Shown: positions 25,740-33,472 of the stretch, one piece after another
Position numbering within the stretch: the stretch's first letter is position 1
Layout: each line of letters begins with the position of its first letter
Source: Flavobacteriales bacterium
GTDB taxonomy: Bacteria > Bacteroidota > Bacteroidia > Flavobacteriales_F > PHOS-HE28
Reading direction: 5' to 3'
Assembly (NCBI GenBank): GCA_016717305.1
Contig: JADKFY010000032.1
Span: forward strand, 1 to 39,946
Length of the DNA stretch: 39,946 bases
Notes under the pieces: generated by a model
The model's input: the letters and a program-made list of their open reading frames with translations, nothing else
Told to the model about the DNA's origin: nothing
The model's database searches: none
Translations under genes and position numbers: made by a program

Positions 25740-27686
25740 ATGCAGATAAAAGTCACGCTTCCGGACGGTTCAGTTCGTGAATATGAGAACGGTGTTTCGG
25801 CCATGGACGTGGCCAAGAGCATCAGTGAAGGCTTGGCGCGCAATGTGCTTTCAGCCAAGGTCAATGGCGAAGTACGCGATGCGGACCGCCCATTGCCCGG
25901 CAATTGTTCGCTCTCCCTGCTAACGTGGAACGACCTTGATGGCAAGGCCACCTTCTGGCACAGCAGCGCACACCTTATGGCCGAGGCCTTGGAAGCGCTG
26001 TATCCGGGCACCAAATTCGGCATTGGGCCGCCCATTGAGAACGGCTTCTATTACGACATCGACCTTGGTGAGCGCACGATCGGTGAAGCCGATTTCGCTG
26101 CCATTGAGGCCAAAATGAAGGAACTAGCCTCGCGCAAAGTCGGTTTTGAACGGAGCGAAGTACCCAAGGCAGAAGCGATCTCTTACTTCAAGGAGAAGGG
26201 CGATGAGTACAAGTTGGAGTTGCTCGAAGATCTGAAGGACGGCGAGATCACCTTCTACAAGCAAGGCGAATTCACCGATCTCTGTCGTGGTCCGCATATC
26301 CCGAACACCTCGCACATCAAGGCCGCCAAGGTCATGAGCGTTGCTGGTGCCTACTGGCGCGGCGATGAGAAGCGCAAGCAATTGACCAGGCTCTACGGCA
26401 TCACCTTCCCCAAACAAAAGGAATTGGAAGAGTATCTCGTGCTCTTGGAAGAGGCCAAGAAGCGCGACCACCGTAAGTTGGGCAAGGAATTGGACCTGTT
26501 CACCTTCAGCGAGAAGGTTGGTGCCGGGCTTCCGCTCTGGTTGCCGAAGGGTGCTGCATTACGTGAACGGCTCATCAACTTCATGAAGAATGCGCAGGAA
26601 AGCAGCGGCTACGAGCAAGTGGCCACTCCGCACATCGCCTTGAAGGACCTGTACATCACCAGCGGGCACTACGAGAAGTACGGGAAGGACAGTTTCCAGC
26701 CGATCAAGACCCCACACGAAGGCGAGGAGTTCTTCTTGAAGCCGATGAACTGTCCGCACCATTGCGAGATCTACAAGAGCAGACCGCGCAGTTACAAGGA
26801 CTTGCCGATCCGGTATGCGGAATTCGGAACAGTCTATCGCTACGAACAAAGCGGAGAATTGCACGGCCTTACCCGCGTGCGTGGCTTTACCCAGGACGAT
26901 GCCCACCTCTTCTGCCGACCAGATCAGGTGAAAGAGGAATTCAAGAAGGTGATCGACCTCGTCATGTACGTCCTGAATGCATTGAAATTTGAGGGCTACG
27001 AAGCACAGATCAGCTTACGCGACCAAGTGGACCGTAGCAAGTACATCGGTAGCGACGCCAATTGGGAGAAGGCCGAGGCGGCGATCATTGAGGCCAGTGC
27101 CGAGAAGGGATTGAAGACCGTGATCGAATACGGAGAAGCGGCGTTCTACGGCCCCAAGCTGGACTTCATGATCAAGGATGCCATTGGCCGCAAATGGCAA
27201 ATGGGCACGATCCAAGTGGACTACAATTTGCCTGAGCGTTTTGAGCTGGAATACGTGGGCAGCGACAATGGAAGGCACCGACCAGTGATGATCCACCGCG
27301 CGCCTTTTGGCAGCTTGGAACGGTTCGTTGCCTTGGTCATCGAACATACTGCCGGGCGATTCCCATTGTGGTTGACACCGGAGCAAGCGATCATCCTTCC
27401 TGTGAGCGATAAATACTTGGAAGTGTCCCGGTCCATCGCCCATGTGCTGAAAGATTCCGATATTCGCGCCTCCGTTGACGAAAGGAACGAGAAAGTAGGT
27501 CGTAAGATCCGCGATGCGGAACTCGCCAAAAGCCCGTTCATGCTCGTTATCGGAGAGAAAGAAGCCGCAGACGGCACCGTTTCCGTAAGGGAGCATGGCC
27601 AGGGAGACTTGGGAACCATGACCCCGCTAGCCTTCGCCGATGTGGTGAAAGCACGGATCGCGGAGCAGTTGGGCGGAAAAATTTGA
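25740..27686 (+). CDS. thrS: Threonyl-tRNA synthetase
   Basis: Charges tRNA-Thr. The full 648-residue class II enzyme shows an N-terminal TGS domain (residues 1-60, IKVTLPDGS). The editing domain has HSSAH (74-78) and the second metal-like site CRGPHIPNTS. The catalytic core has the zinc ligand in PMNCPHHCEIYKS, motif 2 RYAEFGTVYRYE and GLTRVRGFTQDDAH, and motif 3 HRAPFGSLERF. The anticodon-binding C-terminus follows. It leads the thrS-infC-rpmI-rplT operon; infC starts 19 bases after its stop. Confidence 0.98.
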   Translation: MQIKVTLPDGSVREYENGVSAMDVAKSISEGLARNVLSAKVNGEVRDADRPLPGNCSLSLLTWNDLDGKATFWHSSAHLMAEALEALYPGTKFGIGPPIENGFYYDIDLGERTIGEADFAAIEAKMKELASRKVGFERSEVPKAEAISYFKEKGDEYKLELLEDLKDGEITFYKQGEFTDLCRGPHIPNTSHIKAAKVMSVAGAYWRGDEKRKQLTRLYGITFPKQKELEEYLVLLEEAKKRDHRKLGKELDLFTFSEKVGAGLPLWLPKGAALRERLINFMKNAQESSGYEQVATPHIALKDLYITSGHYEKYGKDSFQPIKTPHEGEEFFLKPMNCPHHCEIYKSRPRSYKDLPIRYAEFGTVYRYEQSGELHGLTRVRGFTQDDAHLFCRPDQVKEEFKKVIDLVMYVLNALKFEGYEAQISLRDQVDRSKYIGSDANWEKAEAAIIEASAEKGLKTVIEYGEAAFYGPKLDFMIKDAIGRKWQMGTIQVDYNLPERFELEYVGSDNGRHRPVMIHRAPFGSLERFVALVIEHTAGRFPLWLTPEQAIILPVSDKYLEVSRSIAHVLKDSDIRASVDERNEKVGRKIRDAELAKSPFMLVIGEKEAADGTVSVREHGQGDLGTMTPLAFADVVKARIAEQLGGKI

Positions 27687-27705
27687 ACAAACAACTTAAC
27701 CCAAC

Positions 27706-28308
27706 TTGGCAGGTCCTCCATTCAATCGTCCTAGTGGCCCCCGTCCCGGCGGTGGCGGCGGTGGTCGCCGTCCTTTCCGCGGCCGCGTGGTAAAGGAAGA
27801 TCCACACCGTATCAATAACCGGATCACCGGGGTCAGCGAAGTTCGCTTGGTAGGCGAGAACGTTGAACAAGGGGTGTATCCCTTCACCGAAGCCTTGAAA
27901 ATGGCCGAGGATCAAGGGTTGGACCTGGTGGAGATCAGTGGCTCGGCGGTTCCCATCATCGTTCGGATCATTGAGTACAAAAAGTTCCTGTACGACCTCA
28001 AGAAGAAACAAAAGGAGATCAAGGCCAAGCAGGCCACCGTGGAAATGAAGGAGATCCGGTTCGGTCCCAATACGGACGAACACGATATCAACTTCAAATT
28101 GAAGCACGCGCGCAAATTCCTGGAAGAGGGACATAAGGTGAAGGCCTTCGTGTTCTTCCGCGGAAGGAGCATCGTGTTCAAGGAACGTGGTGAGATCCTG
28201 CTGCTGAAGTTCGCACAAGACCTGGAAGACATCGGTATCGTAGAGAACATGCCGAAATTGGAAGGGAAACGGATGATCATGTACCTGATCCCCAAGAAAA
28301 AGAAGTAG
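27706..28308 (+). CDS. infC: Translation initiation factor IF-3 with Arg/Gly-rich N-terminus
   Basis: IF-3 monitors start-codon selection and keeps the 30S subunit free. The 200-residue product has the IF3 N-domain (HRINNRITGVSEVRLVGEN) and linker helix. The C-domain has EMKEIRFGPNTDEHDINFKL and GHKVKAFVFFRGR. The first 27 residues are unusual, with GPRPGGGGGGRRPFRGR. The start is TTG 27706; no ATG is available, and the in-frame GTG 27787 would remove the Gly/Arg tract. Rare starts are the rule for infC, where IF-3 in other bacteria represses its own non-canonical start; here this would be inference. Confidence 0.95.
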   Translation: MAGPPFNRPSGPRPGGGGGGRRPFRGRVVKEDPHRINNRITGVSEVRLVGENVEQGVYPFTEALKMAEDQGLDLVEISGSAVPIIVRIIEYKKFLYDLKKKQKEIKAKQATVEMKEIRFGPNTDEHDINFKLKHARKFLEEGHKVKAFVFFRGRSIVFKERGEILLLKFAQDLEDIGIVENMPKLEGKRMIMYLIPKKKK

Positions 28309-28332
28309 CGTCGACGCATGCGTCGACCTACT
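28305..28332 (+). repeat. Perfect 18-base palindrome at the end of infC
   Basis: The core GTCGACGCATGCGTCGAC (28310-28327) is perfectly self-complementary. Flanking GTAG and CTAC extend the stem with a one-base bulge, and the infC TAG stop lies inside the left arm. There is no T-run, so this is not a standard terminator. An RNA-processing or attenuation site, or a dispersed repetitive element, are possible. Confidence 0.7.
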
Positions 28333-28387
28333 ACCATAGGACGATGCAAGGCCACAACAATACCCAACAATACCAACACAAGTAGAG

Positions 28388-28579
28388 ATGCCAAAGATGA
28401 AGTCCAAGTCCGGTGCCAAGAAGCGGTTCAAGTTGACCGGCACCGGCGAGATCAAGCGCAAGCATGCGTTCAAGAACCACATCCTTACCAAGATGGAGAA
28501 GAAGCGTAAGCGCTCCCTCACCAAGAAAGGATTGGTCCACAAGAGCGACAAGAAAGCGATCCTCGATCTGTTGAAATAA
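28388..28579 (+). CDS. rpmI: 50S ribosomal protein L35
   Basis: Small basic ribosomal protein of 63 residues, from ATG 28388. The sequence MPKMKSKSGAKKRFKLTG and the later KRKRSLTKKGLVHKSDKK are characteristic of L35. It lies between infC and rplT, as in most bacteria; the gap to rplT is about 100 bases. Confidence 0.97.
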   Translation: MPKMKSKSGAKKRFKLTGTGEIKRKHAFKNHILTKMEKKRKRSLTKKGLVHKSDKKAILDLLK

Positions 28580-28678
28580 AACCCAATCGCACCGGGTAAA
28601 TAGGTAGCGTTAACCAGGGCGTACAGCACCAAAGTTCCACTTGACGGTGGACGCTTTCACCCAAAAACACAACAAGGA
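28580..28678 (+). promoter_or_regulatory. rpmI-rplT spacer with a small hairpin
   Basis: A 99-base spacer, long for this operon. It contains a five-base-pair stem (TCCAC at 28636-28640 with GTGGA at 28647-28651) upstream of the rplT start. L20 autoregulates its operon by binding such leader RNA in some bacteria, but no conserved L20 site was recognised here. Confidence 0.25.
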
Positions 28679-29023
28679 ATGCCACGTAGTAAGAACAAAG
28701 TAGCCAGTAGAGCGAAGAGGAAAAAGATCCTCGACATGGCGAAAGGCAACTTCGGTCGCCGGAAGAATGTATACACCGTAGCCAAGAACACGGTAGAGAA
28801 AGGCTTGGAGCACGCCTACAAAGGGCGCAAACTGAAGAAGCGCGAATTCCGTGCCCTTTGGATCCAGCGTATCAATGCCGCAACACGCCTGAACGGCCTG
28901 AGCTACAGCGTTTTCATGAACAAATTGAAGATAGCCAAGATCGATCTGGACCGTAAGGCCCTGTCCGAGATCGCCTACAACGATGCCGCCGCCTTCAAGG
29001 CCATAGTGGACAAGGTGAAGTGA
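28679..29023 (+). CDS. rplT: 50S ribosomal protein L20
   Basis: A 114-residue early-assembly ribosomal protein. It starts MPRSKNKVASRAKRKKIL and has GNFGRRKNVYTVAKN, RALWIQRINAATRLNGLSYS and the C-terminal helix EIAYNDAAAFKAIV. Length and motifs match L20 fully. It ends the thrS operon, followed by an intrinsic terminator at 29043. Confidence 0.98.
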   Translation: MPRSKNKVASRAKRKKILDMAKGNFGRRKNVYTVAKNTVEKGLEHAYKGRKLKKREFRALWIQRINAATRLNGLSYSVFMNKLKIAKIDLDRKALSEIAYNDAAAFKAIVDKVK

Positions 29024-29042
29024 TCATCGCATACCGAATTGG

Positions 29043-29068
29043 AAAGAGGGGCTTCGGCCTCTTTTTTC
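29043..29068 (+). terminator. Intrinsic terminator of the thrS-infC-rpmI-rplT operon
   Basis: AAAGAGG pairs with CCTCTTT around GGCTTCGG, a stable UUCG-type apex, followed by further Ts. It is 20 bases past the rplT stop. Confidence 0.85.
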
Positions 29069-29150
29069 GTTTTACGGTGTCTTATACGTCTACGTGCCAA
29101 GTCAAGGAAGATCAATTCTTGATCCTGATCATTGCAACGATTTCTTTCAT

Positions 29151-29585
29151 TCAGCCACTCAACCACTTCTCCACCCTCTCCAACTGCACCATCGGACGTT
29201 TCCTCAACTGGCATTCCCAAATGGTGATCACCTGCCAACCGGCGGAACGCAGTTCCTTCCGTTTGCAGAGATCACGGGCTCTGTTAGCGTCCAGTTTAGT
29301 GTGCCAGAATTTGGTGTTGGTCTTGGGTCGTGGTGGCTGGCAGTGAGGGCAACTGTGCCAGAAACAACCATGCACGAATACGGCGACACGTTGGCCCACA
29401 AAGGCAATGTCAGGTCTGCCGGGTGCGCGCTTGTAGTGTAGTCGGTAGCCACTGTGGCCCGCATTCCGTAACAGGCTTCGAAGGATCAATTCCGGACCGG
29501 TGTCCTTGCTGCGGATCCGGCTCATGAGCGCACTGGTGCGGGGATCCTTGGGGGGCGGTGCCCTTCCGTCGCGCAAGTAGGCCAT
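29151..29585 (-). CDS. vsr: Very-short-patch repair endonuclease Vsr
   Basis: Vsr nicks DNA beside T:G mismatches made by deamination of 5-methylcytosine. The 144-residue product from ATG 29585 matches family length. It has MSRIRSKDTGPELILRSLLR, YRLHYKRAPGRPDIAF with the catalytic Asp near 59, and VFVHGCFWHSCPHC with active-site/zinc residues near 72-82. KFWHTKLDANRARD and a Trp-containing C-terminal helix follow. A longer open frame reaches 29849, but that part overlaps the next gene's end and has no Vsr similarity. No cytosine methyltransferase gene is present in the window, so it is an orphan here. Confidence 0.92.
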   Translation of the reverse strand: MAYLRDGRAPPPKDPRTSALMSRIRSKDTGPELILRSLLRNAGHSGYRLHYKRAPGRPDIAFVGQRVAVFVHGCFWHSCPHCQPPRPKTNTKFWHTKLDANRARDLCKRKELRSAGWQVITIWECQLRKRPMVQLERVEKWLSG

Positions 29586-29817
29586 GCACGAAGTTAGAAC
29601 ACCATTTTGCGACAAGGAATTTTCCCGGATATAGAAAGGAACCGGAAATGAACGTGAATAGACGGAAATAGGTAGAAATAGATCGATCGATGAAGGACTT
29701 ATCCTCATCCATCCCCGTCCATTCTTGGATCTAAGAAGTTGACATGAACGCAGAAACCGAAGAACGAAACATCTGCACTCGGCAACAAGGAATGATAATG
29801 TCCTCTTCGTGCAGGAT
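29586..29817. other. Noncoding interval between vsr and the coiled-coil protein gene
   Basis: About 230 bases, both neighbours on the minus strand. It is purine-rich on the plus strand around 29640-29700, with GAAATAG- and GATC-type repeats. No gene, fold or clear promoter is supported. Confidence 0.35.
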
Positions 29818-31044
29818 TCAACGATTCCGTTGGGGCGTGGCGCCTGCAAGGTCCTCAGTTTGACCCAGACCGGCGGAATCGTATTCCAGTTGACTGCACG
29901 CGATCCCGTTCTTGAAATAGTATTGCGCCCCCCACTTGTGTACCACCTTTCGGTACTCGTCGGCGTGGTCGCCCAAAGTCACTTTGACCACGGTGGTAAC
30001 CCGATTCGATTCCACGAGCAGCTCCTCATTCCGGACCAACTCGGGTTGTTCGATCGGTTCTTCAACGCGTTCTTCTTCTTGCATATTGACCTTCGCCATG
30101 GCGATCGGTGACTGTTCTTCGGCCATGCCCATCGGTACCGAGCGCCTGCTGTCCTCCCCCGCGTTGGTCTTACTGGCCAAGGTGTTGATCTGGGGCTTTG
30201 GAGTGGGTACTTTCACTTTGGCCACAGGTGCTGGTGGTGGTGCAATGGGTTCGGGCTTAGGATCGGCCTTTGGTTGTTCCACCGGCTTTTCTGCAGGTTT
30301 CTCTGCGATCTGTGCCTTGGCCGCTTCCTTTTCCTTCTGCTCCAGTTCCAATTTCTGTGCGGTCTTACGTTCCTCGGCGACGCGCGTTTCTTCCAGATTT
30401 CGTGCTTCTTCTTTCTGCTTTTCTTGGACCTTGGCCAGGACCTCGGCATCCTTCTTGGCTTGTGCTTCCATCTTGGCCGTCGCCTTTGCTGTTTCCACAG
30501 CACGGAGCTGCTCCTCCTTCGCCGCTGCGACTTCCTGCTTCTGCTTCTCTTCAACTTTTGCCAACACTTCCTCCAACTGTGATTGGATCGACTTCGTGTA
30601 GTCCGTGTCGTAATCGAAATCGCCCAACTTGCTGTCGTAGTGGATGATCCCTACGGGCTGGTTGAAGACCACCAAGTTGATATCGTCGTACTGCTTGAAA
30701 AGTGAAACCGCAAAATCGAAGGGTGTAAAGCCATTGGGCACGGCTTCGGCAGGGGCTTTCGTGTTGAACGAGATCTTCTTGGCCACAAACCCGTCCTTCT
30801 CAAAGGACATGATGTAGTTCTGGTTGATCTCCAGGTCCAAGCTGAATTTGTTCAAGCCTGCTGTGATGGTCCTTTCCTTAACGCCATTCTTATACACCAC
30901 CACGCGCGATCCTTCAATGTCGCCACCTTCGATCTTCACCCTGCCGTTGACCGTGAACTTGGTCTGGCCGATCATCACGGTGGGCAATAGCACCAAGGTG
31001 ACAAAGGCGAACAACAGACGTATGAACGGGTTATCGTGGCGCAT
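29818..31044 (-). CDS. Exported coiled-coil protein with carboxypeptidase-like N-domain
   Basis: A 408-residue envelope protein. A signal peptide (LLFAFVTLVLLPTVMIGQT) precedes a beta domain (TKFTVNGRVKIEGGDIEGSR) similar to carboxypeptidase-regulatory-like folds, ending near residue 125. Then come a long Glu/Lys/Ala/Gln coiled coil (about 150-250), a Pro/Lys/Glu linker and a C-terminal conserved block with VVKVTLGDHADEYRKVVHKW followed by YYFKNG near 355-385. Similar beta-plus-coil proteins occur in Flavobacteriales and are thought to span the periplasm, but I recognise no named family and give no function. It is divergent from a coupled group of secreted proteins. Confidence 0.7.
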   Translation of the reverse strand: MRHDNPFIRLLFAFVTLVLLPTVMIGQTKFTVNGRVKIEGGDIEGSRVVVYKNGVKERTITAGLNKFSLDLEINQNYIMSFEKDGFVAKKISFNTKAPAEAVPNGFTPFDFAVSLFKQYDDINLVVFNQPVGIIHYDSKLGDFDYDTDYTKSIQSQLEEVLAKVEEKQKQEVAAAKEEQLRAVETAKATAKMEAQAKKDAEVLAKVQEKQKEEARNLEETRVAEERKTAQKLELEQKEKEAAKAQIAEKPAEKPVEQPKADPKPEPIAPPPAPVAKVKVPTPKPQINTLASKTNAGEDSRRSVPMGMAEEQSPIAMAKVNMQEEERVEEPIEQPELVRNEELLVESNRVTTVVKVTLGDHADEYRKVVHKWGAQYYFKNGIACSQLEYDSAGLGQTEDLAGATPQRNR

Positions 31045-31106
31045 GCAAAAGAGAACTTCTAGCGGCGGTCTACGTACGAAGCCGACAACTTGTTACCCGA
31101 AGCACC

Positions 31107-31580
31107 ATGATACGTCAACTCGTCGCCCTTACAACCTGCTGCATGTTCACGCTTGCAGTGCCTGCACAATCATTGAAGAAGGTCGTGGCCGAAGCGAACG
31201 CCACCTTCGCCGGTGTGGTGGAATTCAAGGTGGACCTCCGCGATCGGCTGATCATGGATTGCTTTGATCAAGGTGAACGGTTCCGACAGGACATTGCTGC
31301 TGTTAAGGAGTTGGATGTCGATTCGATCTTCTGGTCCGCCGGCGAAGAGTCCATCGTGTTGAAGTGTATTCCCGGAAAGACCAAGTGTTTCAGCAAGGAG
31401 GTCTTCAAGTTGGATATGGTTCGCCTTACTGCTCGTTCCAATATCCCTTGCCCCAACGGAGATGCCGAAGGGGAAAAGGCGATCGTCGTGCTAAAGGAGT
31501 TGATAAGAGCAGCCCAGGACGAAGTGGCAGCATTGCCCAATGCAACATCGCCGGATGATACGCGTAGAACAGGCCGATGA
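31107..31580 (+). CDS. Small secreted hypothetical protein
   Basis: A 157-residue exported protein with signal peptide (LVALTTCCMFTLAVPAQS). The mature part has alternating acidic and hydrophobic strands and three cysteines (DCFDQGE, LKCIPGKTKCF), with another in NIPCPNG. No family recognised. It is the first of three genes joined by ATGA overlaps, and its stop overlaps the TPR gene start. Confidence 0.65.
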   Translation: MIRQLVALTTCCMFTLAVPAQSLKKVVAEANATFAGVVEFKVDLRDRLIMDCFDQGERFRQDIAAVKELDVDSIFWSAGEESIVLKCIPGKTKCFSKEVFKLDMVRLTARSNIPCPNGDAEGEKAIVVLKELIRAAQDEVAALPNATSPDDTRRTGR

Positions 31581-32131
31581 AAGCCAACTTTAGCTTGATA
31601 CAACGTTCGCTCTTCTTCCTATTCCTTGTGTTGGTCCAATTCGGGATCCAGGCACAGGACCTTGCTGATGCCGGACCACCAACCACAGTGGAAGAGCTCT
31701 TCAGTGCAGGTGAGAAAGCGTATCGTGCAGGTGATCGGGAGTCGGCGATAGGCTATTACGATCGTGTATTGGAGGTCGATCCAGCGCATTTGAATGCTTT
31801 ATTGCAACGCGGCTTCTGCCACACCCTACAGAAAGAATACGCCAAGGCTGTCACCGATTTCACAGGGGTCATCGCCCAAAAGAAGGACCATACGTGGGCC
31901 TATACCAGCCGAGGTAGCGCTTATGCCAAGCAGGACAAGCACGACCTGGCCATCGCCGATTTCAACAAAGTGTTGCAACTGGATCCCAAGAACGAGGAGG
32001 CCTTCAACAACCGTGGATGGTCACGCAAGGCCACTGGGGATATGAAGGGAGCCTGCAAGGACTGGAGTTCCAGTAAGCAAATGGGCAATGCCGAAGCAAA
32101 GATCATATTGAAGAACAACCGTTGCCGATGA
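31577..32131 (+). CDS. Secreted TPR protein
   Basis: A 184-residue exported protein with signal peptide (FFLFLVLVQFGIQAQD). Tandem TPR motifs follow: EKAYRAGDRESAIGYYDRVL, LLQRGFCHTLQKEYAKAV, AYTSRGSAYAKQDKHDLAI and AFNNRGWSRKATGDMKGAC. A scaffold role is likely and no enzymatic domain is present. Start and stop both overlap neighbours by four bases, so it is cotranslated with the two flanking small secreted proteins. Confidence 0.8.
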   Translation: MKANFSLIQRSLFFLFLVLVQFGIQAQDLADAGPPTTVEELFSAGEKAYRAGDRESAIGYYDRVLEVDPAHLNALLQRGFCHTLQKEYAKAVTDFTGVIAQKKDHTWAYTSRGSAYAKQDKHDLAIADFNKVLQLDPKNEEAFNNRGWSRKATGDMKGACKDWSSSKQMGNAEAKIILKNNRCR

Positions 32132-32538
32132 ACCTAAAGAAAGCGATCCTCATGGTGATCTTGTTGTTGGTGGCCTTCTTGGCCGGCGCACAGGACCAAA
32201 CCTATTCCGACTGCCTCGTTAAGGCTTCCAGCAAATGGGGGGCGGTTTGCGAGCGGTGCGAAGCCTACAAGGAAAATTTCAAACGCGATCACAGTGCCAC
32301 TTACCAGATCGAACTACAGAATTCCTGCACGGAGATGATCGAAGTGAAAGTGGCCATGGAAGAGAGTAATGGTACGTGGCGAACCTTCCCGATCAGGGCC
32401 TTGGGACCCCGTGAGATCATGTTGGCCTATGCGTGCAAAGGCACAGGCAAGTACATGTATTGGGTGCGCAGGGTGAACGATACCGAGATCCTGTTGCCGT
32501 CGGATCAAGAGATCTTGACAGAGTACCGGAGCCATTAG
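32128..32538 (+). CDS. Small secreted cysteine-containing hypothetical protein
   Basis: A 136-residue exported protein from ATG 32128, with signal peptide (LMVILLLVAFLAGAQDQ). The mature part has a Cys-x-x-Cys pair (VCERCEAYK) plus further cysteines (DCLVK, NSCTEM, YACKGTG). This suggests disulfide bonds or a bound metal. The central region resembles beta-sandwich subunits (IELQNSCTEMIEVKVAM). TTG 32122 would add two residues and is less likely. Function unknown. Confidence 0.65.
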   Translation: MNLKKAILMVILLLVAFLAGAQDQTYSDCLVKASSKWGAVCERCEAYKENFKRDHSATYQIELQNSCTEMIEVKVAMEESNGTWRTFPIRALGPREIMLAYACKGTGKYMYWVRRVNDTEILLPSDQEILTEYRSH

Positions 32539-32708
32539 TACTGGTTCGGAACAACTGGATCCGCCAATGTTGGGTGATCCATTTTTGAGCAGGGTTTATC
32601 GAGCGGGTCTGCTCCTCCCCTTTGTCCACTGCATTTTGTTGAATGTGATGTGCGGTCCGGTACCCATTCCACCACCTTTCACCAGATCTTTGGGGCAACC
32701 CCTCGAAG

Positions 32709-33101
32709 ATGTTAGGACCCCATTACCACATTGAGCGTACCGAAACCTCGCCACAGATCGATCTTGACATCGATACCGGGACCTTGGACTTCGTGGGGCG
32801 TTCATTACCGCCAAATGCGGATCTGTTCTATTCCCGGATCCACAATTGGCTGGATCAATATATTTCCAAGCCACAAAAGGAGACCACGGTGAACATGCGC
32901 ATGGACTATCTGGACACCAGTTCATCGAAGCACCTCTACAACATCTTCAATAGACTAGATGCTGTTACCGAACAGGGAAGGAAGGTTACCGTGAACTGGC
33001 ACTACGAAGTCGGCGATGATGAAATGGCGGAGACCGGGAAGGACTATGAGAGCCTTTTCAAGCTGGAGTTCGCGTTCATCGAGGTGCAGGACTTGTTCTG
33101 A
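32709..33101 (+). CDS. SiaC/DUF1987 regulatory phosphoprotein
   Basis: A 130-residue protein of the SiaC (DUF1987) family. Family signatures are IERTETSPQIDLDI, FVGRSLPPNADLFY, NMRMDYLDTSSSKHLYNI and VNWHYEVGDDEMAETGKDY. In Pseudomonas, SiaC binds the diguanylate cyclase SiaD and is phosphorylated by SiaB to control c-di-GMP output. No SiaB/SiaD genes are seen here, so the partner is unknown. The conserved DTSS-SK region holds the phospho-acceptor Ser/Thr by analogy. It begins about 170 bases after the secreted-protein group. Confidence 0.9.
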   Translation: MLGPHYHIERTETSPQIDLDIDTGTLDFVGRSLPPNADLFYSRIHNWLDQYISKPQKETTVNMRMDYLDTSSSKHLYNIFNRLDAVTEQGRKVTVNWHYEVGDDEMAETGKDYESLFKLEFAFIEVQDLF

Positions 33102-33472
33102 TCCCCTCGGTGCATGATCAGATGAACCTGATCACCTTCATTGGAGAGACGAACTTCGTTGCAGAGAAGTTGGATCCCATACGGATGTAGTTTTCAACTT
33201 TAACGACCCAACTATGTACTACGCGTTTCTCAACGTTTCGGGAACTTGGGACCTCCTTGATGCTCTCTATCCGGACCCCGTTGAACGTGATCTGGCGATG
33301 ACCTGATCATTTCCGACCGGTACTTCAACAATTGCTCGTGTAGGACCAATGATGTGATGGCATTGGTTTCCCATTGGACGGCAGTGCACACCAAGAGGCG
33401 GATTTGAATGGATCGTTGAACGAGCCCATGACCGAACAGCACTCGCCATGTAGTGGATGGATCGTCGGCGCT
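33102..33472. other. Intergenic region with possible degraded coding sequence
   Basis: About 370 bases. A small inverted repeat (TGATCAG/CTGATCA, 33115-33134) follows the siaC-like gene. On the minus strand, frames of short extent read fairly protein-like text (ITFNGVRIESIKEVPSSRN near 33240-33300 and LLVCTAVQWETNAITSL near 33350-33400), but in different frames with no start. This may be a decayed gene; no family was recognised. Confidence 0.3.

Noticed and set aside
27547..28632. Antisense open frame of 361 codons over infC and rpmI
   Set aside because: IF-3 and L35 are certain on the plus strand; the antisense frame is a by-product of codon bias.
30270..30647. Several long open frames opposite the coiled-coil protein
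   Set aside because: They are low-complexity mirrors of a Lys/Glu/Ala/Gln-rich coil, and the minus strand has a signal peptide and conserved C-terminal block.
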